Part shown: piece by piece, positions 19,657 through 26,628 of the stretch
Layout of the letters: each line of letters starts with the position of its first letter
Numbering within the stretch: position 1 is the first letter of the stretch
Program-made: the position numbers and the translations under genes
The notes under the pieces: model-generated
The model's database searches: none
What the model was told of the DNA's origin: nothing
What the model saw: the letters and a program-made list of their open reading frames with translations, nothing else
Assembly (NCBI RefSeq): GCF_021353265.1
Contig: NZ_JAJTWU010000006.1
Coordinates: 290,011-354,010 of the forward strand
DNA: 64,000 bases
Direction: 5' to 3'
From: Pelomonas cellulosilytica
Lineage (GTDB): Bacteria > Pseudomonadota > Gammaproteobacteria > Burkholderiales > Burkholderiaceae_C

Positions 19657-20085
19657 ATGGACTGGAATCCGGCCACCGTCTGGTGGGTCGCAGCGGGCGC
19701 GCTCGTGGCAGCCGAGCTGACCACCGGCACGTTCTATCTGCTGATGCTCGCGCTGGGCGCTGCTGCCGGCGCCATGGCCGCCCACGGAGGGCTGGCCTCC
19801 TCTTCTCAGATGCTGGCTGCCGCGCTGGTCGGCGGCATCGCCGTCGTGGGCTGGCACCTGCGCCGTGACCGCCTGCCGGCACCGGCTGGCAGCAACCCCG
19901 ACGTCAATCTCGACATTGGCCAGCGCGTGCAGGTGGACACCTGGACACCCGACGGCCGCGCGCAGGTCCACTACCGCGGCGCAGCCTGGCAGGCGCGCTT
20001 CGTCGGCACCCCACCCGCTCCGAGTGGCGCCTATGTCATCCGGGCGCTGGAAGGCAACTGCCTGCTACTGGACCGCGAGGCCTGA
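19657..20085 (+). CDS. NfeD family membrane protein
   Basis: A 142-residue inner-membrane protein. Hydrophobic helices (about residues 5-65, WWVAAGALVAAELTTGTFYL) precede a C-terminal OB-like domain (about 80-142) with LDIGQRVQVDTWTPDGRAQV and YRGAAWQARF, the NfeD C-terminal pattern. A GAGAGGAGA ribosome-binding site is placed for the ATG at 19657. NfeD proteins pair with SPFH/stomatin proteins in membrane quality control, and the next gene is exactly that. Confidence 0.9.
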   Translation: MDWNPATVWWVAAGALVAAELTTGTFYLLMLALGAAAGAMAAHGGLASSSQMLAAALVGGIAVVGWHLRRDRLPAPAGSNPDVNLDIGQRVQVDTWTPDGRAQVHYRGAAWQARFVGTPPAPSGAYVIRALEGNCLLLDREA

Positions 20086-20110
20086 ACCAATGTTTCCCGA
20101 AAGCACTTCC

Positions 20111-21022
20111 ATGACCGTTGCCCTCGTCCTGCTCGTCATCGCCGCCATCTTCATCGTCCGCTCGATCAAGGTCGTGCCACAGCAGCACGCATGGGTCGTC
20201 GAGCGGCTGGGCAAGTACCACGCCACGCTGACCCCCGGCCTGAACTTCCTCGTGCCATTTGTGGACCGCCTGGCCTACAAGCACTTGCTGAAGGAGATCC
20301 CGCTCGACGTGCCCAGCCAGATCTGCATCACCAAGGACAACACGCAACTGACGGTGGATGGCATCCTGTATTTCCAGGTCACCGACCCCATGCGCGCCAG
20401 CTACGGCGCGAGCAACTACGTCGTGGCCATCACCCAGCTGGCCCAGACCACGCTGCGCTCCGTCATCGGCCGCATGGAACTGGATCGCACGTTCGAGGAG
20501 CGCGACGTGATCAACAGCTCTGTCGTGCAGGCGCTGGACGAGGCGGCGCTGAACTGGGGCGTCAAGGTGCTCCGCTACGAAATCAAGGATCTGACGCCGC
20601 CGCCGGCCATCCTGCATTCGATGCAGGCGCAGATCACCGCCGAGCGCGAAAAGCGCGCACTGATCGCAGCGTCCGAGGGCCGCCGCCAGGAACAGATCAA
20701 CATCGCCACCGGCGAACGCGAGGCGGCGATCGCCAAGTCGGAAGGCCAAAAACAGGCGGAGATCAACAAGGCCCAGGGCGAGGCGGCCGCCATCACGGCG
20801 GTGGCCGACGCCACGTCGGACGCCATCCGCAAGATCGCCGCGGCGATCCAGCAGCCCGGCGGCGATCAGGCGGTGCAGCTGAAAGTGGCGGAAAAGGCGG
20901 TGGAGGCCTTTGCGCAGCTCGCCCAGAAGAACAACACGATGATCGTGCCGGGGAACGTCAGCGAAGTCGCAGGCCTGATCGGCACGGCGATGGGATTGCT
21001 CAAGGCCGGCAACAAGGCCTGA
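20111..21022 (+). CDS. SPFH/Band 7 (stomatin/QmcA-like) membrane protein
   Basis: A 303-residue protein with one N-terminal transmembrane helix (MTVALVLLVIAAIFIVRSIK) followed by the SPFH domain (VVPQQHAWVVERLGKYHATL, TPGLNFLVPFVDRLAYKH, DGILYFQVTDPMRASYG). A long Ala/Glu/Lys coiled coil follows (EREKRALIAASEGRRQEQIN). These proteins form large ring-shaped scaffolds in the membrane with NfeD partners. An ATG at 20090 would add seven residues and lies 5 bp after the nfeD stop; I preferred 20111 because hydrophobic conservation begins there. It is co-transcribed with the NfeD gene. Confidence 0.9.
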   Translation: MTVALVLLVIAAIFIVRSIKVVPQQHAWVVERLGKYHATLTPGLNFLVPFVDRLAYKHLLKEIPLDVPSQICITKDNTQLTVDGILYFQVTDPMRASYGASNYVVAITQLAQTTLRSVIGRMELDRTFEERDVINSSVVQALDEAALNWGVKVLRYEIKDLTPPPAILHSMQAQITAEREKRALIAASEGRRQEQINIATGEREAAIAKSEGQKQAEINKAQGEAAAITAVADATSDAIRKIAAAIQQPGGDQAVQLKVAEKAVEAFAQLAQKNNTMIVPGNVSEVAGLIGTAMGLLKAGNKA

Positions 21023-21037
21023 ACATCAGCCCAATGC

Positions 21038-21078
21038 AAAAAAGCCCGCGAGGGCCCTGGTGAAGGGCGGTCGCGGGC
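21038..21078 (-). terminator. Strong rho-independent terminator downstream of the tiny ORF
   Basis: On the minus strand, GCCCGCGA (21078-21071) pairs with TCGCGGGC (21051-21044), with an inner GCCCT/AGGGC stem, followed by TTTTTT (21043-21038). It ends a transcript coming from the 21132-21194 ORF. In the opposite sense it lacks a U-run, so it does not serve the SPFH gene well. Confidence 0.85.
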
Positions 21079-21085
21079 ACAAAGA

Positions 21086-21127
21086 CGTTCGGGGGGCGCC
21101 GAACGAAAGCGGTGAGGAGACGCTTTC
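21086..21127 (-). ncRNA. Two hairpins between the tiny ORF and the terminator (possible small RNA body)
   Basis: Minus strand: GAAAGCG/CGCTTTC (21127-21121 with 21111-21105) encloses the loop TCTCCTCAC. CGTTCGG/CCGAACG (21105-21099 with 21092-21086) encloses CGCCCC. Both loops are C-rich and the first resembles an anti-Shine-Dalgarno sequence. Together with the terminator they would give a compact structured 3' part of a roughly 170-200 nt transcript. The structure is seen in sequence; an sRNA function is inference. Confidence 0.4.
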
Positions 21128-21131
21128 CTGA

Positions 21132-21194
21132 TCAGCCGCCGAAATAGGGCAGACCGAGAACTTCGTAAATCAGTTTCCACATGCTGAGCTCCAT
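21132..21194 (-). CDS. Tiny ORF (20 or 16 residues) under a lux-box-like site
   Basis: Encodes MELSMWKLIYEVLGLPYFGG from the ATG at 21194, or the 16-residue form from the ATG at 21182. The second ATG has a well-placed GGAG six bases upstream; the first has no clear ribosome-binding site. The peptide is hydrophobic/aromatic and ends in F-G-G. It lies downstream of the LuxR-type gene on the same strand and is followed by two hairpins and a strong terminator. A lux-box-like dyad sits 58 nt upstream of the 21194 ATG. I know no family for it. It could be a signalling or processed peptide, a leader peptide, or a chance ORF in a small RNA. Confidence 0.45.
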   Translation of the reverse strand: MELSMWKLIYEVLGLPYFGG

Positions 21195-21252
21195 CGGCCT
21201 AGTGGCCAAAAATCGATGAAGTCAGTGTCCCGGACGACTCGCAGTTAGGGAA

Positions 21253-21268
21253 CTACAAACCCTTGTAG
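21253..21268 (-). promoter_or_regulatory. lux-box-like 16-bp dyad, site 1 (upstream of the tiny ORF)
   Basis: Plus-strand CTACAAACCCTTGTAG has 6-bp perfect arms (CTACAA/TTGTAG) and a 4-base centre. On the minus strand it reads CTACAAGGGTTTGTAG, matching site 2 at 14 of 16 positions. It ends 58 nt before the ATG at 21194. The CTAC-N8-GTAG form fits operators of LuxR-family regulators, and a luxR-type gene is adjacent. Confidence 0.6.
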
Positions 21269-21287
21269 TGGCCACTGCGCCTTGTGG

Positions 21288-21989
21288 CTACAGCAGCCCT
21301 AGTTCCATCGCCTTCAGAACCGCGTGGTTCTTGGTCGAGACGTCCAACGCCCGGAACAGCTGCTTCATGTGGTAATTGACGGTGTTCTCGCTGATGCCGA
21401 GAAGGCTTCCCACCACCCACGCGCTCTTGCCATCCATCGTCAGGCGGAGGATTTCCAGCTGCCGGGCACTCAGCTTGGGCGCCGCCACAGGCATGAGCAG
21501 ACGGGACGCAGCATCCTGTGCATGCACGGCCAGCAGCTGAAGGTCGGCCAACATCCGACTCAGCTTCACCGGATCAGTCGGAAGCGGGCGCTCCCGGTCA
21601 ACGCCGAGCAGGAAGCGTCGGTAGCCTGGCATATGCACACTGACAGCCAGGCCGGTGCGGTACCCGAACGGCGCTTGCATCTCCCAGAGGTCACCCGCCC
21701 CTGCGTCAACGTAGAGACGCTGGTCGTAGATGAGCGGTGCAGCATTGCGCATCACGTGGCGGTGCACCGGATCGCGTTGCGCATTCTCGGCATTGCTGGC
21801 CGCAGCAAGGAACTCCGGCGGCGTGTTGCCGATGGGGATGTACTCCGATTTGCCGCCGACACCTCGCTCGATGGCCAGCACTCCGGCGATGAGCCCGAAG
21901 TCCATGTCGTGCGCGAAGTCGATCAGCCCCTGCCGGAAATCCGCGAAGTTTTTCGCTTGGCTGACTTGTTCGTACCGCTGCAAGTTCAT
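21288..21989 (-). CDS. LuxR-type transcriptional regulator with autoinducer-binding domain (no luxI nearby)
   Basis: A 233-residue protein starting MNLQRYEQVSQAKNFADFRQ. The N-terminal autoinducer-binding domain (about 15-155) keeps the D-P pair (AQRDPVHRHV) and the glycine of FGYRTGLAVSVHMPG. By my manual alignment the positions of TraR W57, Y61 and W85 are F, A and Y. The C-terminal LuxR HTH (about 170-233) is intact: LSARQLEILRLTMDGKSAWV, then GISENTVNYHMKQLFRALDV. A TTG at 22052 would extend the frame but would put the lux-box-like site inside the gene, so I chose the ATG at 21989. No luxI-type synthase is seen in the window, so it is a LuxR solo here. Confidence 0.9.
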   Translation of the reverse strand: MNLQRYEQVSQAKNFADFRQGLIDFAHDMDFGLIAGVLAIERGVGGKSEYIPIGNTPPEFLAAASNAENAQRDPVHRHVMRNAAPLIYDQRLYVDAGAGDLWEMQAPFGYRTGLAVSVHMPGYRRFLLGVDRERPLPTDPVKLSRMLADLQLLAVHAQDAASRLLMPVAAPKLSARQLEILRLTMDGKSAWVVGSLLGISENTVNYHMKQLFRALDVSTKNHAVLKAMELGLL

Positions 21990-22003
21990 CTGAGCATCAG
22001 GCG

Positions 22004-22019
22004 CTACTAGGGTTGGTAG
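22004..22019 (+). promoter_or_regulatory. lux-box-like 16-bp dyad, site 2 (between luxR-type gene and RsaM-like gene)
   Basis: CTACTAGGGTTGGTAG, outer arms CTAC/GTAG. It differs from site 1, read towards its own target, at only two positions. It ends 58 nt before the ATG at 22078, the same spacing as site 1 to its ORF. It also lies 14 bp upstream of the luxR-type start, so it could control both directions. Confidence 0.6.
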
Positions 22020-22077
22020 GCGCAGCGCGCCGCCGACGAACGCAAACTGCAAGTCATCCAGATGACGGGAGACACGA

Positions 22078-22461
22078 ATGCAGATAGCAGCTTGGCAACT
22101 GATGGCCTGCGAAACGGTCGTTAAGACTGTAAACGAGTTTGAAATGGTGACCCATGAACTCCGTCAAGTCGGCAGCAGCGTGAGAGTGGATAACGCACGG
22201 TGCGGACTGCGTTGCGGACAGGAGGTGTGGGCCACGGAGGACGACCTACCGATCCAGATCGCGTGGGAATGGACAGAGATCCAACCCGACATCGTGGCGC
22301 TGTTCGACCCGATGAACATCCTGTCCAACGTGGCGCTCATCGACCGCGATGGCCACGCGCTGGCTCGGTCGCGGCGGATGCTTCACCTCAACAATGTCGT
22401 GCATCGGCTCGACTGGCGCCCCGCCATCGACCGACCACGCTTTGCCGCGATCGCCCCGTAA
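22078..22461 (+). CDS. Putative RsaM-like (DUF4902-like) quorum-sensing modulator
   Basis: A 127-residue soluble protein starting MQIAAWQLMACETVVKTVNE, with a GGGAG ribosome-binding site seven bases upstream. The central part (LPIQIAWEWTEIQPDIVAL, DPMNILSNVALIDRDGHAL, NNVVHRLDWRPAI) resembles what I recall of DUF4902/RsaM proteins, which sit beside luxR/luxI genes in Burkholderia and Pseudomonas and dampen acyl-homoserine-lactone signalling. It is divergent from the luxR-type gene with a lux-box-like site between. Family membership is from memory and needs a profile search; otherwise it is a hypothetical protein. Confidence 0.5.
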   Translation: MQIAAWQLMACETVVKTVNEFEMVTHELRQVGSSVRVDNARCGLRCGQEVWATEDDLPIQIAWEWTEIQPDIVALFDPMNILSNVALIDRDGHALARSRRMLHLNNVVHRLDWRPAIDRPRFAAIAP

Positions 22462-22484
22462 TGGGTTATGATGGCGGGCTTGCA

Positions 22485-22576
<92 letters not shown>

Positions 22577-22581
22577 AGTTC

Positions 22582-22605
22582 AACGGGCCCATTGGGGCCC
22601 GTTTT
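22582..22605 (+). terminator. Terminator of tRNA-Ser
   Basis: AACGGGCCC (22582-22590) and GGGCCCGTT (22595-22603) with loop ATTG, followed by TTGCTTTT. Confidence 0.85.
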
Positions 22606-22745
22606 GCTTTTGCGACGAACAGGTTCGCCATCTTCAGCAGCACTTCATCCCGCCCAAAGTGCAATTCGTCGCGCCGCGATGGCGACGATGCACGCGTGGC
22701 GCAACACTGCGACCTGCACCTTGCCGCCCGCAAGCTGGAGCCACG

Positions 22746-23012
22746 ATGTCGCAACCGTTCCCAAAACCCGCCCAATGGATGAGCCTCTGCCTGATGGCAG
22801 CGCTGTGCGGCGCCGGCATGCCCGCCCAGGCCAGTGAGGTGGTCAAACTTGCACGGCTCGTCACCAGCGGCAAGCGAAGCGCCGGCGATGCGCCCCGCGC
22901 GCCAGCGCAGGAGCCCCGGGCGGGCTCAGGCGGCAGTGGGACGCAGGCACACGGCAATGGCAGCAATGACGATGCCGGCACGGCCCCCGCGCCGACTCGT
23001 GGCGTCTCTTGA
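22746..23012 (+). CDS. Small secreted low-complexity protein, unknown function
   Basis: An 88-residue protein starting MSQPFPKPAQWMSLCLMAAL with a Sec signal peptide ending near AQAS. The mature part is Gly/Ser/Ala/Pro/His-rich and unstructured-looking (GSGGSGTQAHGNGSNDDAG). A GGAG ribosome-binding site lies 5 bases before the ATG. It stands alone between tRNA-Ser and the tRNA cassettes. No family recognised. Its high-GC codon use fits the genome, but a protein of this composition could be a chance ORF. Confidence 0.45.
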   Translation: MSQPFPKPAQWMSLCLMAALCGAGMPAQASEVVKLARLVTSGKRSAGDAPRAPAQEPRAGSGGSGTQAHGNGSNDDAGTAPAPTRGVS

Positions 23013-23065
23013 CGCTTGATTGCTTGCCAACTGGCCGACGCTGACAAAGCGTCAGCCCCAAAGAC

Positions 23066-23090
23066 AAACGGCCACACAAGGTGGCCGTTT
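23066..23090 (-). terminator. Terminator of the downstream tRNA cassette
   Basis: AAACGGCCAC (23066-23075) and GTGGCCGTTT (23081-23090) form a 10-bp stem. On the minus strand it is followed by GTCTTTGGGG. It lies just past the last tRNA-Asp. Confidence 0.7.
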
Positions 23091-23118
23091 GCGCGTCGGG
23101 CTGCCCCGATTCGAATTT

Positions 23119-23195
23119 TGGCGGAGTGGACGGGGCTCGAACCCGCGACCCCCGGCGTGACAGGCCGGTATTCTAACCAACTGAACTACCACTCC
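23119..23195 (-). tRNA. tRNA-Asp(GTC), cassette 1
   Basis: A 77-nt tRNA starting GGAGTGGTAGTTCAGTTGG, anticodon loop CTGTCAC with GTC, T-arm GCGGGTTCGAGCCCCG and acceptor CCACTCC-G-CCA encoded. It is the last gene of the downstream Ala-Glu-Asp cassette and identical to the copy at 23549-23625. Confidence 0.95.
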
Positions 23196-23292
23196 GCGTG
23201 GGATGAGTTCAATATCGCCTTGCAGCCATATCCGAGTTCATCAAACTCGCCGCCTTGCGACGGAATCTCAAACCCTGTCCTGCGACAGAACC

Positions 23293-23368
23293 TGGCGTCC
23301 CCTAGGGGATTCGAACCCCTGTAGCCACCGTGAAAGGGTGGTGTCCTAGGCCTCTAGACGAAGGGGAC
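23293..23368 (-). tRNA. tRNA-Glu(TTC), cassette 1
   Basis: A 76-nt tRNA starting GTCCCCTTCGTCTAGAGG, anticodon loop CTTTCAC with TTC, acceptor GTCCCCT/AGGGGAC and encoded CCA. It is identical to the copy at 23722-23797. Confidence 0.95.
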
Positions 23369-23410
23369 AAAACCAACTATTGCGTGCCACCAACAACCAG
23401 CAAAGGATAT

Positions 23411-23486
<76 letters not shown>

Positions 23487-23512
23487 GCTCATTTGAACGG
23501 TCGCAAAAGACA

Positions 23513-23534
23513 AACGGCCAATAAATTGGCCGTT
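23513..23534 (-). terminator. Hairpin terminator between the two tRNA cassettes
   Basis: AACGGCCAA (23513-23521), loop TAAA and TTGGCCGTT (23526-23534). The minus strand continues with TGTCTTTTGCG. It resembles the terminator at 23066-23090, so each cassette copy carries its own. Confidence 0.7.
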
Positions 23535-23548
23535 CATGCTGGAATCCT

Positions 23549-23625
23549 TGGCGGAGTGGACGGGGCTCGAACCCGCGACCCCCGGCGTGACAGGCCGGTA
23601 TTCTAACCAACTGAACTACCACTCC
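23549..23625 (-). tRNA. tRNA-Asp(GTC), cassette 2
   Basis: Second copy of tRNA-Asp with anticodon GTC and encoded CCA; sequence the same as at 23119-23195. It is the last gene of the promoter-proximal cassette. Confidence 0.95.
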
Positions 23626-23721
23626 GCGTGGGATGAGTTCAATATCGCTTTGCAGCCATATCCGAGTTCATCAAACTCGCCGCCTTGCGACGGAATCCAA
23701 ACTATGTCTTGCGACAGAACC

Positions 23722-23797
23722 TGGCGTCCCCTAGGGGATTCGAACCCCTGTAGCCACCGTGAAAGGGTGGTGTCCTAGGCCTCTAGACGAAGGGGAC
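23722..23797 (-). tRNA. tRNA-Glu(TTC), cassette 2
   Basis: Second copy of tRNA-Glu with anticodon TTC and encoded CCA; sequence the same as at 23293-23368. Confidence 0.95.
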
Positions 23798-23842
23798 TAA
23801 ACCTTCTGCTTGAACCGCGCGCCGCCAAATGATCAAACCATT

Positions 23843-23918
<76 letters not shown>

Positions 23919-23980
23919 TGCGTTTTCAACTTTACCGTTACCGGCTTTGTTGTTAACGGCGCTGTTCAAGCGAGACCAAG

Positions 23981-24010
23981 AGTATATGACGAATTTCAGG
24001 GCGTTTGCAA
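23981..24010 (-). promoter_or_regulatory. Probable sigma-70 promoter of the tRNA cassettes
   Basis: Minus strand TTGCAA (24010-24005), an 18-bp spacer and TATACT (23986-23981), about 62 bp upstream of tRNA-Ala. It overlaps the 3' end of gltX. The -10 matches consensus at five of six bases and the -35 at four. Confidence 0.55.
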
Positions 24011-25402
24011 GCGGTCGAGCACTTTTTTCTTGTCGAACAGGGCCAGCACAGCATCCAGACTCGGAGTTTGCGCACGACCACACACCAGCACGCGCACCGG
24101 CACGGCCAGTTGAGGCATCTTGAGCCCGGTCGCGGCGAGGGTTTCCTTCAACGCCTGCTGGATCGTCGTCTTGTCCCAATCGGTCAGCGCAGACAGCCGC
24201 GTCGCAAATACCGCGAGCGCCGGGCGCACCGCGTCGGTGACGTGCGCGGCAAGGTCGTCCGCCGACGGCGTGACAGGGCCGAAATACATCGCCAGCCAAT
24301 CGGCCAGGGCGGCCACCGTCGAGCAGCGGTCCTTGAACAGCCCGACCTTCGGCAGCACCTCGTCGACGGTCGCCACGATGCCCTTGACCGCGAGCTGTGA
24401 AACCGTCAGCGCCGCCAGCCGCTCTTCGTCGATCTGCTTGAGGTAATGGCTGTTGACCCAGTCCAGCTTGGCGGGATCCCACTGAGCCGGGCTCCGGGAC
24501 AGGTGCGAGCCGTCGAACCACGCCACCATCTGCTCGGCCGTGAACAGCTCGTCGTCACCATGGCTCCAGCCCAGGCGCGCCAGGTAATTCAGCATCGCTT
24601 CCGGCAGATAGCCGTTGTCGGCGTAGGCCGTGACACTGACCGCGCCGCGGCGCTTGGAAAGCTTCAGTCCATCATCGCCCAGAATGATCGGGAGGTGGCC
24701 GAACTGCGGCAGCGGCGCGGCCAGCGCGTTGAAGATGTTGATCTGCCAGGGCGTGTTGTTGACATGCTCGTCGCCACGGAAGACGTGGCTGATGCGCATG
24801 TCCCAGTCGTCGACGACGACGGCGAAGTTATACGTCGGGACGCCGTCCTGCCGCACGATGATCAGGTCGTCGATCTCACGGTTGTTGATCGTGATCGACC
24901 CTTTGACGAGGTCGTTCCACGTGACGTCGCCATCGACCGGGTTGGCAAAGCGGATGACGGGCTTCACGCCCTCCGGCGGCGGTGGCAACGTCTTGCCGGG
25001 CTCTGGGCGCCAGCGGCGGTCATACAGTGTCTTCTCGCCGCGCGCGCGCTGAGCCTCACGCATGGCCTCCAGCTCTTCGGGTGTCGCGTAGCAACGGTAG
25101 GCCCTGCCTTCGGCGATGAGCTGGTCGACGACCGCCTGGTAGCGGTGCAGGCGTTGCATCTGGTAGACGGGGCCCTCGTCATAGTCCAGACCCAGCCAGT
25201 TCATCGCCGCAATGATCTGGTCCACCGAGTCCTGCGTGGAGCGGGCGACGTCGGTGTCCTCGATGCGCAGCACGAACTCGCCACCATGGTGGCGGGCGTA
25301 GGCCCAGGAATACAGCGCGGTGCGGGCTGTGCCGAGATGCAGAAAGCCGGTCGGCGACGGCGCGATGCGCGTGCGGACCTTGTCGAAAGCGTTGGAACTC
25401 AT
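23996..25402 (-). CDS. gltX: Glutamate--tRNA ligase
   Basis: A 468-residue class I aminoacyl-tRNA synthetase that charges tRNA-Glu, whose genes lie just downstream. The HIGH-type motif is RIAPSPTGFLHLGTARTA and the KMSKS-type motif is LKLSKRRGAVSV. VLRIEDTDVARSTQDSVDQI is typical of GluRS. Its start overlaps the metZ stop (ATGA-type, 25399-25402). The length is normal. Confidence 0.97.
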   Translation of the reverse strand: MSSNAFDKVRTRIAPSPTGFLHLGTARTALYSWAYARHHGGEFVLRIEDTDVARSTQDSVDQIIAAMNWLGLDYDEGPVYQMQRLHRYQAVVDQLIAEGRAYRCYATPEELEAMREAQRARGEKTLYDRRWRPEPGKTLPPPPEGVKPVIRFANPVDGDVTWNDLVKGSITINNREIDDLIIVRQDGVPTYNFAVVVDDWDMRISHVFRGDEHVNNTPWQINIFNALAAPLPQFGHLPIILGDDGLKLSKRRGAVSVTAYADNGYLPEAMLNYLARLGWSHGDDELFTAEQMVAWFDGSHLSRSPAQWDPAKLDWVNSHYLKQIDEERLAALTVSQLAVKGIVATVDEVLPKVGLFKDRCSTVAALADWLAMYFGPVTPSADDLAAHVTDAVRPALAVFATRLSALTDWDKTTIQQALKETLAATGLKMPQLAVPVRVLVCGRAQTPSLDAVLALFDKKKVLDRLQTP

Positions 25403-26625
25403 CGGGTCGTCAGGGTGGAAAGGCCGCGCAACAGGTCGTCGGTGATGTCGTCGACATGCTCGAGGCCGACGGCCAGGCGGATCAGGCCCTGGCCGATGCC
25501 GGCTGCCTGGCGCTGGGCCTCGGTGAGGCGACCATGCGAGGTCGTGGCGGGGTGGGTGATGATGGTCTTCGTGTCGCCTAGGTTGGTAGCGATGGAGATG
25601 ACGCGCGTGCTGTCGATGACGTGGAAGGCGGCGGCGCGTGCCGCCTCCGGCGTGTCGGCCTTCAGGTCGAAGGACAGTACTGCCCCGCCCTGCCCGCCCT
25701 GCTGGCGCATCGCCAGGTCATGCTGCGGGTGGGAGGCCAGGCCGGGGTAATAGACGCGATCGACCTCCGGCTGGGCTTCCAGCCAGCGGGCCACGGCGAG
25801 GGCCTGCTCGCTCTGGGCCTTCATGCGCAGCGACAACGTCTCCAGCCCCTTGAGCACCACCCAGGCGTTGAACGGCGCCAGCGTCATGCCGACGGTGCGC
25901 AGCACCGGGCCGAAGATGTCGCGGATCAGCTTGTTGGGCCCGCACAGCGCGCCAGCCATCACGCGGCCCTGGCCGTCCATGTACTTGGTGGCCGAGTGCA
26001 TGATGATGTCGGCGCCCATCTCCGCCGGGCGTTGCAGCGCCGGCGTGGAGTAAGTGTTGTCGACGGCCAGCAGCGCGCCGGCGCCATGAGCGATGTCGGC
26101 CAACGCGCGGATATCGCAGATGTCGGTCAGCGGATTCGTCGGCGTCTCCGCGAACAGCAGCCGGGTCGTCGGCTTCAGTGCGGCACGCCACTCGGCGAGG
26201 TCGGTCTGAGATACGAAGCTCGTCTCGACGCCGAACTTGCCGAACTCCTTGACGAACAGGTTGATCGTCGAGCCGAAGACCGAGCGCGAGCAGATGACAT
26301 GGTCGCCTGACTTCAGAAGGCCCATGGCCAGCAGCAGGATGGCGCTCATGCCGGTGGACGTCGCAATGGCGGCCTCGGTGCCCTCCAGCGCGGCCATGCG
26401 CGCCTCAAGGCTGCGCACGGTCGGGTTGCTCGTGCGCGAGTAGGTGAAGTCCTCCGAATTCGCGAACTTACGCGCCGAAGTCTCTGCATCCGACTGCACA
26501 TAGGCCGTCGTCAGGAACAGGCCCTCGGAGTGCTCGCCATGCTGGCTGCGCGCCAGGCCCGTGCGGATGGCCAGAGTCTCGGGGCGCAGGCCCTCGGGCA
26601 GCGGGCGGCGGTTGTCGTCGGCCAT
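25399..26625 (-). CDS. metZ: O-succinylhomoserine sulfhydrylase
   Basis: A 408-residue PLP enzyme of the Cys/Met metabolism family that makes homocysteine directly from O-succinylhomoserine and sulfide. The PLP lysine is in MHSATKYMDGQGRVMAGAL. YSRTSNPTVRSLEARMAALE and VDNTYSTPALQRPAEMGAD are family signatures. Cystathionine gamma-synthase is the close alternative, but position after purF in Burkholderiales and the LTTAYVQSDAETSARKF start favour MetZ. The purF stop is 3 bp upstream. Confidence 0.9.
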   Translation of the reverse strand: MADDNRRPLPEGLRPETLAIRTGLARSQHGEHSEGLFLTTAYVQSDAETSARKFANSEDFTYSRTSNPTVRSLEARMAALEGTEAAIATSTGMSAILLLAMGLLKSGDHVICSRSVFGSTINLFVKEFGKFGVETSFVSQTDLAEWRAALKPTTRLLFAETPTNPLTDICDIRALADIAHGAGALLAVDNTYSTPALQRPAEMGADIIMHSATKYMDGQGRVMAGALCGPNKLIRDIFGPVLRTVGMTLAPFNAWVVLKGLETLSLRMKAQSEQALAVARWLEAQPEVDRVYYPGLASHPQHDLAMRQQGGQGGAVLSFDLKADTPEAARAAAFHVIDSTRVISIATNLGDTKTIITHPATTSHGRLTEAQRQAAGIGQGLIRLAVGLEHVDDITDDLLRGLSTLTTR

Positions 26626-26628
26626 GGT

